Shown: one piece after another, positions 8,607 to 16,233 of the stretch
Layout: the number at the start of each line of letters is the position of its first letter
Position numbering within the stretch: position 1 is the first letter of the stretch
Assembly (NCBI RefSeq): GCF_030450125.1
Contig: NZ_CP123923.1
Span: 496,001-560,000 of the forward strand
Source: Streptomyces sp. WP-1
GTDB taxonomy: Bacteria; Actinomycetota; Actinomycetes; Streptomycetales; Streptomycetaceae
Length of the DNA: 64,000 bases
Direction of reading: 5' to 3'
Notes under the pieces: generated by a model
What the model saw: only the letters and a program-made list of their open reading frames with translations
Databases searched by the model: none
Told to the model about the DNA's origin: nothing
Translations under genes and position numbers: made by a program

Positions 8607-8622
8607 TTTTGGTGACCCAAAA
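8607..8622. promoter_or_regulatory. Inverted repeat upstream of the asparagine synthetase-like gene
   Basis: TTTTGG and CCAAAA flank TGAC, a perfect 6-bp-arm palindrome in an AT-rich pocket 34 bp before the ATG at 8656. Its position between a likely promoter and the start suits an operator. The regulator is unknown; the Fur-family and LuxR-type proteins encoded 3-4 kb away are possible. Confidence 0.5.
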
Positions 8623-8655
8623 CAAGGTCGCAACCACGTCTCGGAGGCCACCAGC

Positions 8656-10446
8656 ATGTGCAGGATCTTCGGCTCCTTCGCGGTCGCGGCCACCGGCGCC
8701 GAGCTGGCCACGGTGTCGGCCCGGCAACGGCACGGGGGACCGGACGAGCGCGGGCTGCGCACCGGCCGCGGTTGGTCCCTCGGCTGTGACCGGCTCGCCG
8801 TGACCGACCCGGCGGGCGGCTCCCAGCCCTTCGCCCTGCCGACGGCGCCGGGCGTGCTGGCCGTACTCAACGGCGAGATCTACAACCACCAAGAGCTGCG
8901 AAGGCACTTGACCGCCCGTGGCCATCGTTTCCCGGACCGCTGCGACGGAGGGCTACTGCCCGCCCTCTACACGGAGTTCGGCCCCGCGTTCGCCGACCGG
9001 CTGGACGGGATGTTCGCGATCGCCGTCCTGGACCTGCGCGAACGCCGTCCCCGACTCGTCCTGGCCGTCGACGGGATGGGCATGAAGCCGCTGCACTACC
9101 ACCAGGGTCCGCGCGGTGCCCTGCGGTTCGCCTCGGAGATCCCCGCGTTGCTCGCGTTCGACGGGGTGCCCGCCGTCCCGCGCGAGGACGCCCTCGACAC
9201 CGTCCTGTCCACCAGGACACCCTTCGGTACGGAGACCGCCCTGCGCGACATCCGCGTGCTGCCGCCCGGGAGCGTCGCGGTGGCCCGTGGCGGTGAGGGG
9301 CTGCGGATGCTGCGCTGCGGGCCGCGCGCCTCGGTGCCCCACCCCGGGCCGGCGCCGTCGGGCGCGGACGTGCTGACGACGCTGCGCCGCGAGGTGCACC
9401 GGCTCGCCGACGTCGATCTGCCGCTGTGCGCCCTGACCAGCGGCGGCCTGGACTCCGGCCTGGTGACCGCGCTCGCCGCCGAGCACACCGAGCCGCTGCA
9501 CACCTTCCACCTCGGCTACCGCGGCCGCTGGCCCCGAGCCGAGCACACGTATGCGAAGGCTGTCGCCAGGCGCGCCCGTACCCTCCACCACCATGTCTCC
9601 CTGGATCCCGCCGAGTTGCCCTCACTGCTGACCCGCACGATGCGCCATCTGGGCCAGCCCAACGCCGATCCCGTCACCGTCAGCACCTACGCGCTCTTCC
9701 GGGCCGTACGCGAGGCCGGGTTCACCGTGGCGCTCACCGGGGACGGCGCCGACGAACTCTTCGGCGGCTACGACCGGATCGGCACCGCCCTGACCGCGCC
9801 CGCCGGGACCGACTGGACGGCTCCCTACGCCGACGCGCTGGCGGCCGCGCCCCGGCTGCTGCGGGAATGGCTCTACACCCCCGAATACCGGGCGTTCATC
9901 GCCGAGCACGGCTCCGCGGCCGACCGGGTCATGGCCGAACTGCGCGCCTGCGGCACCGAACGGGCCGGTGCACTCCAGCGGTTCGAGACGCGGCGCCGGC
10001 TGCCCGCGTACCACCTGCGGCGCATGGACCATCTGAGCATGGCGTGGGCGGTCGAGGCCCGCATGCCGTTCTGCCAGCCGGACATGGTCTCCCTGGCCCG
10101 CCGACTGCCCGTCGAACTGCGCACCGGGAAACGGGCGTTGTACGAGGCCGGGCGTGGGCTGCTCCCGGCCGCCACGCTGCGCCGACCCAACCAGCCCTTC
10201 ACGCTGCCCCTTTCGGCCATGCTCGCCGTCGACGGACCGCTGGTGTGGACCCTGCGCGAACTGCTCTCGCCCGCGCGGCTGCGGCGCACCGGGCAGCTGC
10301 GCGCCGACCGGGTGCAGGCCCTGTTCGCCCGGCACGCCGAACGCCCCTCCGACCAGGACGCGCTGGCCCTCTGGTCGCTGGGCGTGCACGAGTTGTGGGC
10401 CGATGTCGTACAGGGCCTTCGGGTGTCGGCCGACCTCGCCGCGTGA
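8656..10446 (+). CDS. Asparagine synthetase (glutamine-hydrolysing) family enzyme
   Basis: 596 residues with two domains. The N-terminal class II glutamine amidotransferase has the nucleophile Cys2 right after the initiator Met, GGPDE at 27-31, NGEIYN at 72-77 and an Asp at 97 matching the glutamine-binding Asp. The C-terminal ATP-pyrophosphatase domain has the P-loop SGGLDS at 262-267 and GDGADELFGGYD near 357. All key residues for glutamine hydrolysis and aspartyl-AMP formation look present, so it should amidate a carboxylate. Free asparagine synthesis is possible, but stand-alone relatives also act on natural products and peptides. The next gene on the same strand, about 460 bp on, encodes a small secreted peptide with repeated Asp-Asn-Asn-Trp-Pro, so peptide amidation is an attractive but unproven idea. 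An inverted repeat lies just upstream. Confidence 0.9.
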   Translation: MCRIFGSFAVAATGAELATVSARQRHGGPDERGLRTGRGWSLGCDRLAVTDPAGGSQPFALPTAPGVLAVLNGEIYNHQELRRHLTARGHRFPDRCDGGLLPALYTEFGPAFADRLDGMFAIAVLDLRERRPRLVLAVDGMGMKPLHYHQGPRGALRFASEIPALLAFDGVPAVPREDALDTVLSTRTPFGTETALRDIRVLPPGSVAVARGGEGLRMLRCGPRASVPHPGPAPSGADVLTTLRREVHRLADVDLPLCALTSGGLDSGLVTALAAEHTEPLHTFHLGYRGRWPRAEHTYAKAVARRARTLHHHVSLDPAELPSLLTRTMRHLGQPNADPVTVSTYALFRAVREAGFTVALTGDGADELFGGYDRIGTALTAPAGTDWTAPYADALAAAPRLLREWLYTPEYRAFIAEHGSAADRVMAELRACGTERAGALQRFETRRRLPAYHLRRMDHLSMAWAVEARMPFCQPDMVSLARRLPVELRTGKRALYEAGRGLLPAATLRRPNQPFTLPLSAMLAVDGPLVWTLRELLSPARLRRTGQLRADRVQALFARHAERPSDQDALALWSLGVHELWADVVQGLRVSADLAA

Positions 10447-10909
10447 TCGCCTGGCGCATCCGCGTCGTGGAGGAAGAACCCTGACCAGGGTGAAGAACGC
10501 CTCGCTCGCCCCGGGCGACTGTCCCGAGCCCGGCCCGCGCATGCCGCGGGCGCGGGTGTCCCGAGGTGGGGCAGGAGCGGCGGCACGCCCCTGCCCCGGC
10601 GGCCGCTTCCTCCCGGAGGTACAAAAGGGCCGCGATCGCAGCCTAGCATTTCATTTGAGTGGACCAAAGGTACTGGCTCATCCAAAAAGACGCTCGGCCT
10701 GATTTATTCGATTGGCCGAATGAAGCCCTTGTGGTGATTCCATCGGGCACCACCCGTCCCGGCGCTGTCATATCCGCGCCATGGCAGGTCCACGACTCGA
10801 AGAAACATGGACTCCGGGTCCAGGAAGGGTGATTATAGAAATGTCTTCGGAACAAGCTCGGCGGCACGGGCCCGAAGGCGAAAACCACCGATCACTTCCT
10901 GGAGGAAAA
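10447..10909. other. 463-bp spacer, partly AT-rich, between the synthetase and the peptide gene
   Basis: No convincing gene is seen. From about 10640 to 10850 the GC content drops well below the surroundings, and the sequence contains ATTCG/CGAAT arms (10706-10721), GGACCAAAGG near 10662 and an alternative ATG at 10841 preceded by GGAAGGG. The peptide gene therefore probably has its own promoter here. A minus-strand ORF at 10643-10888 has no family resemblance. Confidence 0.55.
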
Positions 10910-11155
10910 GTGTCCGCGTCTTCCCTCATCGCCGGTTTCCGCACCACCGCCCGCCAGTTCGCCCTGGCCACCCTTGTCTGCACCGCGGTAACGGGCGGAG
11001 CGGTCGCGGCCACCGTCACGGGAACGCACTCCGCGCACCACTCGGTGGCCGACAACAACTGGCCCAGCGCCTACGCGGTCCCGGCGGACAACAACTGGCC
11101 CGCCACTCCCGCGCCGACGGACAACAACTGGCCGGTGACACCTGCGGCTGCCTGA
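10910..11155 (+). CDS. Small secreted peptide with three DNNWP repeats
   Basis: An 81-residue product. Residues 1-36 form a signal peptide (Arg-containing n-region, then FALATLVCTAVTGGAVAA), giving an exported tail of roughly 45 residues. The tail contains DNNWP three times (near residues 48, 60 and 71), spaced by Pro/Ala/Thr-rich linkers. The DNA of the repeats is nearly identical while the linkers differ, so the pentapeptide looks selected. GTG is preferred because GGAGG lies 4 nt upstream and the signal peptide then starts cleanly; ATG at 10841 would add 23 residues. It follows the asparagine synthetase-like gene on the same strand and converges on a Fur-family gene. I do not recognise the family. 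It may be a secreted structural or signalling peptide, or the precursor of a modified peptide. Confidence 0.7.
   Translation: MSASSLIAGFRTTARQFALATLVCTAVTGGAVAATVTGTHSAHHSVADNNWPSAYAVPADNNWPATPAPTDNNWPVTPAAA
11051..11133 (+). repeat. Three 14-bp direct repeats encoding DNNWP
   Basis: GACAACAACTGGCC recurs at 11051, 11087 and 11120, in the same reading frame of the peptide gene, with periods of 36 and 33 bp. The spacers vary in both DNA and protein. Confidence 0.95.
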
Positions 11156-11171
11156 CGCGGCACTTTCCCCC

Positions 11172-11208
11172 GGGGCCGGGAGGGATGGGCAGCCATCTCC
11201 CCGGCCCG
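11172..11208. terminator. Hairpin between the peptide gene and the Fur-family gene
   Basis: An imperfect GC-rich stem (GGGCCGGG paired with CCCGGCCC, extended by GGATGG/CCATC) lies in the 57-bp convergent gap. It probably ends transcription from both sides. Confidence 0.65.
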
Positions 11209-11212
11209 TCCG

Positions 11213-11656
11213 TCATCCGGCCGCGGCAACCACGGAACGGCAGTCCGGGCACAGCCCCTTGAATACAATATCGGCGTCGTCGACTTGCCAGTCGGGCAGA
11301 TCTTTTCGCGGCAGCGTCGGAGCGCGGTGCATGACATTCTCCACCCGCCCGCATTGCACACACAGCGCATGCTGATGGCGTGGTCCCGCTATTTCGAAGA
11401 CCGCCGGCCAGCCGGGGCGCTCGAATTTCGCCGCCAGGCCCGCTTCCAGAAAATGCCGCAGCATTTCATAGACAGCCTGGGAAGTGAGCGTACCCAACCG
11501 CTCGCGTGCCGTGGCCGTCAAACCCTCGACGTCGAAATGATCGCCCGACGCGAGCACCTGGAGCACTTCCAGGCGCGGACTGGTGACCCGCAGCCCCGCA
11601 TCGCGGAGTTGCTGGATCGCCGCCTCGCGCCCCTGAGCCACCGCTTCGCGTGCCAT
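11213..11656 (-). CDS. Fur-family metalloregulator
   Basis: 147 residues, the normal Fur size. The N-terminal winged helix begins with AAIQQLRDAGLRVTSPRLEVL, and the recognition region contains LTSQAVYEMLRHFLEAGL. The C-terminal dimer domain has the His cluster PRHQHALCVQCGRVENV and a second CPDC. The two CxxC pairs make a structural zinc site, as in CatR/FurA and Zur-type proteins. The ATG at 11656 is used; a longer frame to 11752 lacks a ribosome site. It has no catalase or metal transporter as direct neighbour, which is unusual for CatR, FurA, Nur or Zur. It sits between the DNNWP peptide gene and a LuxR-type regulator. Iron, zinc, nickel or peroxide sensing cannot be told apart from sequence alone. 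Confidence 0.85.
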   Translation of the reverse strand: MAREAVAQGREAAIQQLRDAGLRVTSPRLEVLQVLASGDHFDVEGLTATARERLGTLTSQAVYEMLRHFLEAGLAAKFERPGWPAVFEIAGPRHQHALCVQCGRVENVMHRAPTLPRKDLPDWQVDDADIVFKGLCPDCRSVVAAAG

Positions 11657-11774
11657 GTTCCCGCCATCTGGTGAGACCAAAAGTTTGAACGCATCGTAGC
11701 TCTTGGTCCGCCGGGTGCGAGGGGGCCACGCGGAGGGCGACGACCGAGACAACTCCCGCGCCCGGCGGTGGCGT

Positions 11775-12827
11775 TCAGCCCAGCCAGCCGAGCCGGGCGG
11801 CCCGCGCTCCCAGTTCGAAGCGGCTGGACGCGCCCAGTTCCTGCATCAGCTCGGAGATCATCCGGCTCACCGTCCGCAGCGAGACGCCGAGGCTGCGCGC
11901 GACCTTCTCGTCTTTCATCCCCGACGCCAGCATGCGCAGCGCCGCCCGCTGCTGCTCCGAGAGCCCGCCCCCGCCCCGGGCGGGCAGCACCTGCTCGCCG
12001 TAGGGCGTCGCGGTGTGCCAGCAATGTTCGAACAAGGTCTGGTACGAGCGCACGATCGCGGAGCCATGGGCGAGGATGGCACCGGCGGCGCCGTCCTCCG
12101 GGTCGACCGGGAGGATCGCGAACTGCTCGTCCGCGATGATCATGTTCATGGGGACGACGGGCGAGAGGCGCACCTGGACGCCCAGCTTCGCCTTCATCCG
12201 CAGATGCTCCGCGTCCTCGGACACCGAGGTCAGACGCTGGCTGAAAATGGAGCGGACCTGGACGCCCTTCTCGATCTGCCGCCGGTCCCGGTCGAGGGCC
12301 CGCTCGGGGATCTCCCGCCCGCGCGTGATCGGGTGCATCGAGGCGAGGTTGCCCTGGACCGTCACCGTGATGTCCTCCAGCACCTGCTGGATGCGGCGGT
12401 AGTCGGACAGGATCTCGATCTCCACGCCGACCGTCCGCGCCAGCGTCTCCGTGCGCAGGAAGTTGCCGGCGAGTGTCTTCAGCGTGTGGTGCGCCCGGTC
12501 GGCCTGCTCCAGATGGTCACGCAGCCGGGTGCGCTCGCGCTCCAGCAGCCGCAGCAGGGCGATCTCGGGGGCGATGACCGTGACGACATCGGTCTCCGCC
12601 TCGTCCGGAGCGGCGGGGTCCAGGCGGCTGGCGTGCAGTTGACCGGTTCGGACGACCAGACCGAGGTCGATCAGTTCCTCACGACATTGCGCGAGATCAC
12701 CCTCCGACAAACCCATGTCGGACGCGACTTGGTGCAGGCTCGACGCCCCCTGTGCCCGAAGGCGCCGGTAGAGAGTGAGCGCAAGATCAGTGGATTGCGT
12801 TGCTGCACCGCCACTGCCATTGATCAC
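11775..12827 (-). CDS. LuxR-type regulator with N-terminal winged helix
   Basis: About 350 residues. The N terminus (LALTLYRRLRAQGASSLHQV) resembles a TrmB-type winged helix and is followed by a long helical stretch and a middle domain. The C-terminal GerE/LuxR helix-turn-helix begins at LSEQQRAALRMLASGMKDEK and runs through VARSLGVSLRTVSRMISELM. This architecture is common in streptomycetes, often next to specialised-metabolite or peptide clusters, where the signal is usually unknown. The start is uncertain: GTG at 12827 has a GGGGGG tract 10 nt upstream, while the frame extends to a TTG at 12893. It follows the methyltransferase gene by 100 bp on the same strand, with a small inverted repeat between. 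Confidence 0.85.
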   Translation of the reverse strand: MINGSGGAATQSTDLALTLYRRLRAQGASSLHQVASDMGLSEGDLAQCREELIDLGLVVRTGQLHASRLDPAAPDEAETDVVTVIAPEIALLRLLERERTRLRDHLEQADRAHHTLKTLAGNFLRTETLARTVGVEIEILSDYRRIQQVLEDITVTVQGNLASMHPITRGREIPERALDRDRRQIEKGVQVRSIFSQRLTSVSEDAEHLRMKAKLGVQVRLSPVVPMNMIIADEQFAILPVDPEDGAAGAILAHGSAIVRSYQTLFEHCWHTATPYGEQVLPARGGGGLSEQQRAALRMLASGMKDEKVARSLGVSLRTVSRMISELMQELGASSRFELGARAARLGWLG

Positions 12828-12917
12828 CGCGACGCGGCCCCCCTTGTGATTGCGCGAAGCCCTCCCATCACACCTTGTCACAGAGGAGGCCAAAGATCTC
12901 CGATGCTGCTTAGTAAT

Positions 12918-12931
12918 GTGACGGTCGTCAC
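12918..12931 (-). promoter_or_regulatory. Short inverted repeat upstream of the LuxR-type gene
   Basis: GTGAC and GTCAC flank GGTC, overlapping the stop of the methyltransferase gene. On the minus strand it is followed by an AT-rich TTACTAAG stretch that could be a -10 region. It is a candidate operator for the LuxR-type gene. Confidence 0.35.
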
Positions 12932-13800
12932 GTATCGGTGCGGCAGGTCAGGAGCACGCTTCGCGTCCACTCGTCGATCTGGTACTGCCGCTCATCGACG
13001 ACGCGCAGTCCCGCGACGCGCAGATCCCGGTGCAGATCAGAGGAGTTGACGATCCATTTGTCGGTCGTCACCAGCACGGCGCGGCCGTTTCTCGACTCCG
13101 AGCGCTCAATGACATAGGAGATGCGCTCCCGCATAGCCACCGCATCGAAGTCCTGCCGAGCCACGGCCCGTTCCGTGATCCCGTCGAAGCGCGGCACCTC
13201 GAACGACCAGACGCGGTGCGGGCGTTCGGCAAGCCCCGTGGGGTCGTGGGCGGTGTAGTCGAAGGCGAGCACGCCGCGCGGTCCGAGGTGGCCGGCGATC
13301 TCACGCAGCACACGGGGGCGTGACCTCGGGGGGACGGCAGCGATCATCGACCCTGCCATCAGGGCGAGTTGGCAGGACCGGTGCGGGGGCAGGCGGAGCA
13401 GATCGGCGGGGATCGCGGTGATCCGGTCGCACACCTCGGGGCCGAGGCGGCGGGACCGGTCGAGCAACCGGTGCAGGCTGCGCCGGTCCCGGTCGACGGC
13501 GTCCACCGTGAAGCCGTGACGCGCGAGGGGTACGGCGATCCGGCCCGCGCCCGCGCCGAGGTCGAGCACCGGACCGCCGGTGGCCCTGGCCAGCGCCAGG
13601 TACTCCAGGATGTCGTCGCTGAACGGGCCGAGCAGGGCGTCCTGGAGCCATACGTCCTCGTCCGTGAGCGGGGCGAGGCATTCGAGGCCGGGCAGCCGGT
13701 CGGAGCGGAGCGGGATGGCGGTGGCGGTGGCGGTTCGGGACGCCGAGGCCGGTGCGGGCGCGGGCGCGGGCAGCACCGGGGTGCCGTTCTGTATGAGCAT
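12928..13800 (-). CDS. Class I SAM-dependent methyltransferase
   Basis: 290 residues. A low-complexity Pro/Ala-rich leader (residues ~9-25) is followed by the Rossmann fold with SAM motif I PVLDLGAGAGRIAVPLARHG and the acidic ribose-binding segment VDAVDRDRRSL. The start is ATG at 13800 with GGAGGAG just upstream; the longer frame to 14232 is unsupported. The substrate cannot be read from sequence. Its position upstream of a LuxR-type regulator and near the peptide and amidotransferase genes makes modification of a peptide or small metabolite possible, but this is context only. Confidence 0.85.
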   Translation of the reverse strand: MLIQNGTPVLPAPAPAPASASRTATATAIPLRSDRLPGLECLAPLTDEDVWLQDALLGPFSDDILEYLALARATGGPVLDLGAGAGRIAVPLARHGFTVDAVDRDRRSLHRLLDRSRRLGPEVCDRITAIPADLLRLPPHRSCQLALMAGSMIAAVPPRSRPRVLREIAGHLGPRGVLAFDYTAHDPTGLAERPHRVWSFEVPRFDGITERAVARQDFDAVAMRERISYVIERSESRNGRAVLVTTDKWIVNSSDLHRDLRVAGLRVVDERQYQIDEWTRSVLLTCRTDT

Positions 13801-14094
13801 CGCTCCTCCAGGTGGCCTCGGCCGCTCCCGGCCGTCCGGGCGGACGCCGTGCCGTGGGGGGCCACGGCGCCCGATCATCGTGTCCGGGCGCGCCCGCGGC
13901 GGTCCAGCCAGGGGGAATGCGCGTTCACGCCAACGCGTGCGTGCGCCACAGCAGTTGTGCCGGGCGGCAGCGTGGCACACGATCCGTACCGGCCTGTGTC
14001 CTGTGCCGGTAAGTCCATGGGCCGTGAAGACAGGCAGCTCGGGGTCGTCGTCTTGGAGAGGGCCGGTTGGGTCCGCGGCCCGCTGGGGGCGCAT

Positions 14095-14383
14095 CCGGTC
14101 GGTGAGCGGGCCAGCAGCGTGCTGCCGATGTCGCGACGGCGGTGCCGATCGGGCGTGGTGCACAGGGCGTAGCTGGCACACAGGGCGTAGATCGCGCGCT
14201 GGCCGATGCCGGGGACACCGCCAACGCCGCATCGCCGACGACCCGCCCGCCGACCTCCGCCGCCACCAGCCGAGCGAGCCGGCCCGGGGTGCCGCCCGTC
14301 CAGCCGTGCCGTGTCGCGGTGGCGAGCGGATGCGGGATCGGGGCGGCGTCCACGGGCACGGCGGACCGCACGTCCACGCTCAC
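14095..14383 (-). pseudogene. Frameshifted, truncated GNAT acetyltransferase
   Basis: One minus-strand frame reads VSVDVRSAVPVDAAP then LVAAEVGGRVVGDAALAV, a typical GNAT N-terminal half. It loses sense near 14205, and the acetyl-CoA-binding half continues in another frame as IYALCASYALCTTP and RRDIGSTLLARS. A frameshift therefore splits the gene. No GNAT sequence can be followed past about 14095, so the C-terminal third is also missing. No full-length start-to-stop frame exists. Confidence 0.65.
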
Positions 14384-14414
14384 CAGGGCAGAACCTTCGG
14401 GGGCCTTCGCCCGG

Positions 14415-15398
14415 TCAGCTGCAGGGGCCCGGGGCCGAGCAGTACACCGCCGCCAGTATGAGCAGGCCGACCGCCAGGGCGAGGGCGAGCAGGGTGACAC
14501 CCAGCACCGTGGGGCGCTCGGTGGGTGGTTGAAGGATGCGCCGCATGCGCAGCAGCGCCGACGAGCCGCCCGCCGCGAGGGCCGCGCGTGGTGCTTGTCC
14601 GGCCGCGACCACGTACAGGGCGACGGCCAGTGCCTGGCGCGAGCAGCGGCGCAATGCCCGGTCGTCGGCGGCCATTTCGAGCAGGAGCGGCACCTCGTCG
14701 CGGACGAGCCGGGCCAGCGGCAGCCGCCGGGAAAGCGCCCCGAAGGCAGAGGCGGCGGCCGCGAGGAGGTGGTGGCGGCCCGCGATGTGCGCGCGTTCGT
14801 GTTCCAGCGCGGCCGTGAGCTGTTCCCCGGTCAGGGCGTGTACGGCGCCCTCGCTGACCACCACCTGCGGCGCGCGGCCGGGCAGGCAGTAGACGGCGGG
14901 GGTGGTGTGCGGCAGCACCGTGGCCCGCAGTTCGGAGCGCCAACTCCCCACCATGCCGAGGAGTTCGGCGTGCCGGGCCCGGCGGCGCCGGAAGTCGAAC
15001 ACCTGCCGCCCGAAGGCCAGGGCGAGGGCGAGGGGCGGGCAGACGGCGGCGGAGAATCCCGCCCACGCGAGGGCGCTGGGCCGTTCCAGGCCGTTCAGCA
15101 TGACGGCGACACAGCGTCCGGCGCTGGTGAGGAGGAAGTCTCCGGCCGCCTCGGGGAAGTGGTGGCTCTCGGCGACCGGGAAGAAGAGTTGCAGGATTGC
15201 GAGGGACAGGGACGCGGTGAGGACGAGCACCAGCAGTCCCCATAATCCGAGGGTGAACCGCGGCACCCGGTGCGCCCAGCGGCTGCGCACGAGGAACCGC
15301 GGCAGGATCACCCCGGCCGCGACGGCCAGCACCAGCGGCGGCAGGACATGATGGAACCGCACAAGGAACTCCCCGGCGCGGCAGCGGAGTTGGCTCAC
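14415..15398 (-). CDS. M56-family (BlaR1-like) membrane metallopeptidase
   Basis: 327 residues with hydrophobic segments near residues 18-35, 45-70, 100-125 and at the C terminus (VLGVTLLALALAVGLLILAAVY). The zinc-peptidase motif HERAH lies between the third and last. The C-terminal beta-lactam sensor domain of true BlaR1 is absent, as in most actinobacterial M56 proteins. It overlaps the upstream BlaI-type repressor gene by 4 bp and is translationally coupled to it. The pair probably forms a signal system in which the peptidase triggers inactivation of the repressor. The inducing signal is unknown. Confidence 0.9.
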   Translation of the reverse strand: MSQLRCRAGEFLVRFHHVLPPLVLAVAAGVILPRFLVRSRWAHRVPRFTLGLWGLLVLVLTASLSLAILQLFFPVAESHHFPEAAGDFLLTSAGRCVAVMLNGLERPSALAWAGFSAAVCPPLALALAFGRQVFDFRRRRARHAELLGMVGSWRSELRATVLPHTTPAVYCLPGRAPQVVVSEGAVHALTGEQLTAALEHERAHIAGRHHLLAAAASAFGALSRRLPLARLVRDEVPLLLEMAADDRALRRCSRQALAVALYVVAAGQAPRAALAAGGSSALLRMRRILQPPTERPTVLGVTLLALALAVGLLILAAVYCSAPGPCS

Positions 15399-15787
15399 AA
15401 CGGTCTCTCCGGTGGCGCCTCGCCGACGGGCCGGTGCCCCGAGGCGCGCAGGGCGGCCTCCAACACGGAGACGTCCTCAGGGGACATGTGCTCCACGAAG
15501 CGCTGGAGCGCGGCCTGCCGGTCCTCGGTACTGCCGAGGGCCTCCTGCATCAGGCTCGCGGTGTATTCCTCGCGGCTGCGCAGCGCTTCGTACAGCCAGG
15601 CGCGCCCGGCCTTTTCACGCTGGAGCATGCCCTTGCGGTACAGGATGTCCGCGACCGTCATGACCGTCGTATAGGCGACCGGCCGGATCCGGTTGATGTC
15701 GTCCACGACCTCCCGGACCGTGGCGGGCCGTCCCCAGTTCCAGAGACGGTCCATGATTTCGGCTTCCAGATCACCGAGCCGTCGCAC
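15395..15787 (-). CDS. BlaI/MecI/CopY-family repressor
   Basis: 130 residues. The winged-helix domain (LGDLEAEIMDRLWNWGRPAT and VAYTTVMTVADILYRKGML) is followed by a helical dimerisation tail. GTG at 15787 is chosen because GGAGGGG lies 6 nt upstream; the frame could extend to a GTG at 15811. It is the first gene of a two-gene operon with the M56 peptidase, the standard arrangement for BlaI/BlaR1-type regulation. Autoregulation through an operator in the 15788-15850 region is expected, but I see no clear TACA-N-TGTA palindrome there. Confidence 0.92.
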   Translation of the reverse strand: MRRLGDLEAEIMDRLWNWGRPATVREVVDDINRIRPVAYTTVMTVADILYRKGMLQREKAGRAWLYEALRSREEYTASLMQEALGSTEDRQAALQRFVEHMSPEDVSVLEAALRASGHRPVGEAPPERPL

Positions 15788-16233
15788 CTGTTCCCCTCCG
15801 CCGCCTGCCACCGAGGCGCTTCACATCGTAGGACAAGCCTTCCGGACGCGGCATCACCCGCCACATTCCGATACCGGGCGGGGTACGGTCGAGGCATGGT
15901 GTGCTTCGGCAGGCAGGTCGCCGTCGGGGGCGGGGAAGGGTGAAGACGTCGATGCGGTAGGCGGGGACCTCGCCTGATTACACGTCCGCCCGTCGGGCGA
16001 GCCGGGTGACGGTACGGCGGAACCGGGGCCGAAGGCCTCCTACACGGTGGCGCCCCGCACCCTGGCCCACTGGCTTTTGGCCGGGCACCCGAGGCGAACG
16101 ATCACCCTTGGCGTGCCGTCCCGGTTGTGGGTCCGAACATGTGCCCTTTCCCGTTGACCCATGGAAATATCCGGTCTTTTGTGTGCTTGCGGAAATGAAG
16201 CAAGGGCATTCGAGGGCCAGGAGGTTGATAACG
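15788..16233. other. Intergenic spacer upstream of blaI-like and hydrophobic-protein genes
   Basis: 446 bp between divergent genes. It should contain promoters for both; a CGCCCG/CGGGCG mini-hairpin occurs near 15985. The last 100 bp are less GC-rich and contain TTGACCC around 16154. Part of the minus-strand ORF at 16040-16654 extends into it. No other gene is convincing. Confidence 0.5.

Noticed and set aside
10643..10888. Small minus-strand ORF in the AT-rich spacer before the peptide gene
   Set aside because: No ribosome site, no known family and Trp/Cys-rich random composition; the spacer is better explained as promoter sequence.
8656..11155. Lasso-peptide cluster
   Set aside because: The synthetase keeps a full glutaminase domain and no B1/B2 leader peptidase is present; the peptide has a Sec-type signal, unlike lasso precursors.
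12928..13800. Daptide-type methyltransferase
   Set aside because: The fold is generic and no daptide precursor or other daptide enzyme is found nearby.
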